Shown piece after piece: positions 6,357 through 6,551 of a DNA stretch of 6,551 nucleotides. The notes under the pieces were generated by a model. The model was not told the DNA's origin. It saw only the letters and a program-made list of their open reading frames with translations, and did not search any database. The translations under genes and the position numbers were made by a program. The DNA is from Betaproteobacteria bacterium. Lineage in GTDB: Bacteria; Pseudomonadota; Gammaproteobacteria; Burkholderiales; SG8-41. The stretch spans positions 1-6,551 of the forward strand of contig JAIOOZ010000046.1 of NCBI GenBank assembly GCA_021414185.1. The letters are read 5' to 3'. Positions within the stretch are counted from its first letter, which is position 1. Each line of letters opens with the position of its first letter.

Positions 6357-6551
6357 ATGGAACTGATTCTGTGGCGCCATGCTGATGCGGAAGACGGTAT
6401 GCCCGACGGCGAGCGCAAGCTCACCGCCAAGGGCATCAAGCAGGCGGCGCGCATGGCAAAGTGGTTGCGCGCCCGCATCCCCGATACCGCGGTAATCCTC
6501 GCGAGTCCCGCCAAGCGCGCACAGCAGACGGCGCGCGCGCTGAGTCCCGCG
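6357..6551 (+). CDS. sixA: Phosphohistidine phosphatase SixA-like, N-terminal part (runs off window)
   Basis: These are the first 65 codons of a histidine-phosphatase-superfamily protein. The active-site signature LILWRHADAED is at 3-13, with Arg7 and His8 in the RH(G/A) motif where the phosphohistidine forms. The segment GERKLTAKGIKQAARMAKWL (18-37) follows, then the second conserved arginine region ILASPAKRAQQTARAL (47-62). The short distance between these blocks and the absence of an insert fit SixA, which in E. coli removes phosphate from phosphohistidine residues of phosphotransfer proteins, rather than phosphoglycerate mutase. The ATG at 6357 lies 9 nt after the yggX stop, with AGG at 6349-6351 as a short ribosome binding site, so the gene is probably co-transcribed with yggX. 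The remaining C-terminal residues lie outside the window, and the true substrate is unknown. Confidence 0.88.
   Translation, partial: MELILWRHADAEDGMPDGERKLTAKGIKQAARMAKWLRARIPDTAVILASPAKRAQQTARALSPA

Noticed and set aside
6331..6375. Simple frameshift as the cause of the short YggX
   Set aside because: I translated the other two forward frames after the NENRL codons. Neither gives the expected second helical part, and one reaches the sixA start without similarity, so a single-base indel does not restore the protein.

Overview
The window is a GC-rich chromosomal segment, most likely from a betaproteobacterium. This is inferred from three things: a fused kinase-GNAT N-acetylglutamate synthase of the gamma/betaproteobacterial type, a downstream yggX-type gene, and long open frames antisense to real genes, as expected at high GC. 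It looks like ordinary housekeeping DNA. I see no mobile element, CRISPR array, tRNA or rRNA, and no convincing undescribed multi-gene system.

Layout from left to right. (1) The 3' two thirds of a DNA photolyase gene (phrB) on the + strand, cut by the window edge. (2) Converging on it, a - strand potassium-uptake pair: trkA, encoding the NAD-binding gating subunit, is promoter-proximal, and trkH, encoding the membrane channel, follows after 33 nt. A 28-bp tandem repeat duplicates the last codons of trkH and fills most of the gap to phrB. (3) A short divergent promoter region of 98 nt. (4) rsmE on the + strand, a 16S rRNA uridine methyltransferase, possibly read from a leaderless message. (5) After 108 nt, argA, encoding the first enzyme of arginine biosynthesis. 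(6) Close behind it, a yggX-type iron-trafficking gene that stops about 30 codons early. (7) The start of a sixA-type phosphohistidine phosphatase, which runs off the right edge.

TrkA and TrkH together form the Trk potassium importer, with TrkA docking on the cytoplasmic face of TrkH. The argA, yggX and sixA genes are closely spaced on one strand and are probably co-transcribed. The points most worth a second look are the shortened YggX, the loss of the terminal tryptophan of the photolyase electron-transfer chain, the decayed tandem copy of the trkH 3' end, and the extended -10 element placed so that rsmE transcription would begin at its start codon.
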